From Lutibacter sp. (GTDB lineage Bacteria > Bacteroidota > Bacteroidia > Flavobacteriales > Flavobacteriaceae), in NCBI GenBank assembly GCA_030599055.1, contig JAUVOS010000114.1, positions 1 through 7,742 on the forward strand: 7,742 nt of DNA. The letters run 5' to 3'. Both the position numbers and the translations under genes were made by a program. The notes under the pieces were generated by a model. It did not search any database, was not told where the DNA came from, and was given only the letters and a program-made list of their open reading frames with translations. Positions 6,036-7,742 of this stretch are shown here, one piece after another (position 1 is the stretch's first letter; the number at the start of each line of letters is the position of its first letter).

Positions 6036-6989
6036 CTAGTTTTTGGAATCGCATGTACATTCAATCTGATTTGAAATTCTTTGACTCAAATTCATTGACG
6101 TTAATCGATTAATCCTTTGGTTGATACATTTTTCACAATTGGAAAATATACCTAAATCCCAAATATCAGCAAATACACGACCAGCATGTTGTCTGATACC
6201 ATATTCTAAGACAATTTCCAAAGATTGAATATCTGGCATGTTAAAATCATTTTTTTCCATTAACAGATCCATGGCACCATTTCCTGCCCTTACAGGGATT
6301 ATAGTACAACACTCAACGCCAAGGTCAAAAGCAAAATCAATCGATTTTTTTGCCCAATAAACTCCTTCTGATTCGGATAAAAATGGAGGTCTGAGCAAAA
6401 TAAAAGCCCTTGACTTTATTTCATTTTTAACAAGAAAATTAATAGCATCACTAAAATCTTCCAAAGTCATTTTTTTATTAAGCATTTTAAGAATCTTGGG
6501 TTGTACTATTTCAAGACCTATTGCTACCTGAAGTTCAGGTTTGAGCATATCCTTAAAACGGATACATTTTTCATTGATCAATTTTGGATGACTTTCAACA
6601 ATAACTGTTTCAAAACCCTTTAAAAGTGAGGCTATTCGTTTATAATCTGCTTCGGGAATAGCTTGCTCATCAAAAAAACTTCCGCTATTGTATAATTTTA
6701 AGTGTTTAACCTTTGGCATTTGAGCCAAAGCCCATTCAATTTGATCGGGGATGGCACCAACAGGAACAGGTTTGTCAGTTGTGTTTTTCCAAAGATCACA
6801 CATCAGACAATGAAAAGGACATTCACTATTCGTAAGAAAAATAATGGCTGTATCTTCAATTTTACCTGAAGTGGTATGTTCTTTTTCAACTAACCAGGCA
6901 TAGGGCAGGTGAGGGTCTATAACATTCTTCTTTCCTCGATTAGAAACTATCCATTTATTATTTATAACTACTTCATCATTTTTACTCAT
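6036..6989 (-). CDS. Radical SAM protein, resembling TIGR01210/RaSEA-type enzymes
   Basis: A 317-residue cytoplasmic radical SAM enzyme. Cys57, Cys61 and Cys64 in ECPFHCLMCDLW form the CX3CX2C motif that binds the [4Fe-4S] cluster used to cleave S-adenosylmethionine. The barrel follows with LKLYNSGSFFDE (97-108, a GGE-like strand end), VESHPKLI (131-138), VAIGLEIVQPKIL (155-167) and AFILLRPPFLSESEG (195-209). The C-terminal part has Cys285 and Cys288 (NCEKC) and Cys311 and Cys313 (CTC), which may bind zinc or a second cluster. The N-terminal PYAWLVEKEHTTSGK and the overall layout recall the archaeal TIGR01210 family, which includes the archaeosine enzyme RaSEA; this is pattern recognition, not an alignment. 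The ATG overlaps the end of the upstream synthetase-like gene by 8 bases (ATGAGTAA), so the two are translationally coupled. The substrate is unknown. Confidence 0.85.
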   Translation of the reverse strand: MSKNDEVVINNKWIVSNRGKKNVIDPHLPYAWLVEKEHTTSGKIEDTAIIFLTNSECPFHCLMCDLWKNTTDKPVPVGAIPDQIEWALAQMPKVKHLKLYNSGSFFDEQAIPEADYKRIASLLKGFETVIVESHPKLINEKCIRFKDMLKPELQVAIGLEIVQPKILKMLNKKMTLEDFSDAINFLVKNEIKSRAFILLRPPFLSESEGVYWAKKSIDFAFDLGVECCTIIPVRAGNGAMDLLMEKNDFNMPDIQSLEIVLEYGIRQHAGRVFADIWDLGIFSNCEKCINQRINRLTSMNLSQRISNQIECTCDSKN

Positions 6990-7742
6990 ACCTAGAGAGG
7001 AACTCTTTTCTGTACGTTATTTCTTTTTCAGGAAAATGTTTATTAAAATCACTAGTAGAAGCTACTCCATGCTGGAAACGTCTTTTCTCAAAAACTGGCA
7101 TATCCATTCCGGTAATTGCCTTTACTCCTGCAGAGACTATTTGACCTTTTAGATCATAAAGCTTTTTATGATCCCAATTAGTCATATCTATATACGGGAT
7201 CCCCTCAGAAATTTCAATTACATTAGGAAGCGTATATGGGCTAAACCCTTCAAATTCCAATAAATCAGCCGGAGAAAATGTACGCATATAACCTCTACTT
7301 AATCCTCCTGAATAGGTCAAAGAATGTTTAATTGATTCTACACCCCAGCCTTCATGATATAACATCAGATTATTGAGAACGCTTTTTATGGTTAGTTCTG
7401 GGTTTTCTTCAATCGGATAATCCTTCAGATTTTCATCACCTCCATCTCCATCTATTAAATATTTCCACTCAGGATAACGAGATCTTATACCCTTTACTAA
7501 GGCTAAATTCATCGTTGCAGCCTGAATATCAAGAGGTTTATAGTCTTCAACAACATTAACAGCCCCTTTCCAGTCCAAAGCTTCATAATTCAACTCAATA
7601 GGTTCCAGAAATAATTCTAGATTCAATATTTCTAAAAATTTTCTGGCTTGTAACAGGTCTGCTCCATCTCCATCTATGGAAAGTGTAAATGCTTTTAATC
7701 TTGAAGGACTTTCACCGAGTTCTTTTAGTGCATGGTAAATAA
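6982..7742 (-). CDS. Asparagine-synthetase-like ATP-pyrophosphatase, 5' end outside window
   Basis: The frame is open from the window edge (first whole codon at 7740) for 252 residues; the TTG at 7624-7626 is internal and not the start. The visible part matches the synthetase domain of AsnB-type proteins. Just after where the SGGxDS PP-loop would lie come IYHALKELG and LKAFTLSIDG, then ADLLQARKFLEIL, then the second signature LIDGDGGDENLKDYP, equivalent to the SGEGADELFGGYP motif with its two acidic residues kept. Near the end, GIPYIDM and LKGQIVSAGVKAITG followed by EKRRFQHG resemble the 'VPFLD ... K-LR-A ... RKK-GF' tail. Such domains adenylate a carboxylate and make an amide. Whether a glutaminase domain exists upstream cannot be seen. 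The LSIDGDGADLL variant and the pairing with a radical SAM gene argue against ordinary asparagine synthesis. Confidence 0.8.
   Translation of the reverse strand, partial: IYHALKELGESPSRLKAFTLSIDGDGADLLQARKFLEILNLELFLEPIELNYEALDWKGAVNVVEDYKPLDIQAATMNLALVKGIRSRYPEWKYLIDGDGGDENLKDYPIEENPELTIKSVLNNLMLYHEGWGVESIKHSLTYSGGLSRGYMRTFSPADLLEFEGFSPYTLPNVIEISEGIPYIDMTNWDHKKLYDLKGQIVSAGVKAITGMDMPVFEKRRFQHGVASTSDFNKHFPEKEITYRKEFLSRYE

Noticed and set aside
1554..6989. A functional link between queD and the RaSEA-like radical SAM protein (7-deazaguanine tRNA modification)
   Set aside because: It is tempting because RaSEA acts in archaeosine synthesis, but the genes are 4 kb apart, in different transcription units and separated by a rearranged junction. 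Nothing in the sequence ties them together.
1..7742. CRISPR array, insertion sequence, or toxin-antitoxin pair
   Set aside because: I saw no regularly spaced repeats, no transposase or integrase motifs, and no pair of small genes with toxin-antitoxin character in the window.

Overview
The window looks like chromosomal DNA from a member of the Bacteroidota, most likely Flavobacteriia. The DNA is AT-rich. Starts lack clear Shine-Dalgarno sequences, one lipoprotein carries a short lipobox, and the gene content (thiolase followed by an NlpC/P60 lipoprotein, QueD, a GH17 remnant) fits that group. This placement is inferred from gene content and style, not from a marker gene.

Left part (1-2009): the last codons of a probable thiolase, an NlpC/P60 cell-wall lipoprotein just behind it, a convergent TerB-like cytoplasmic protein, and a divergent queD. 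Between the lipoprotein and TerB-like genes lies a short palindrome that also contains four G-runs, which is unusual in so AT-rich a sequence.

Middle part (2127-4932, minus strand): a tight three-gene operon transcribed in the order flavin-reductase-like FMN protein, carboxypeptidase-G2-like M20 metallopeptidase, and a P-loop protein resembling the C-terminal half of DUF1611/DgcN proteins. The first two genes overlap by 4 bases and the last two are 11 bases apart. The operon looks like an uncharacterised pathway for a glutamate- or N-acyl-amino-acid-like compound; that role is inferred.

Junction (4933-5997): about 560 bases with no intact gene, holding a possible gene-tail relic, a strong bidirectional terminator, a 17-base segment resembling the 3' end of a tRNA-Ser gene, and a pair of imperfect direct repeats. 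It ends at a GH17 glucanase gene that has lost its N-terminal half and carries an in-frame stop. Together these look like a recombination scar or the edge of an integrated element.

Right part (6036-7742, minus strand): a translationally coupled pair, an asparagine-synthetase-like ATP-pyrophosphatase (running off the window) and a radical SAM protein with a CX3CX2C cluster motif and extra C-terminal cysteines. An adenylating, amide-forming type of enzyme coupled to a radical SAM enzyme is the best candidate here for an undescribed biosynthetic or modification system. If the junction is an attachment site, this pair would sit on the mobile side.
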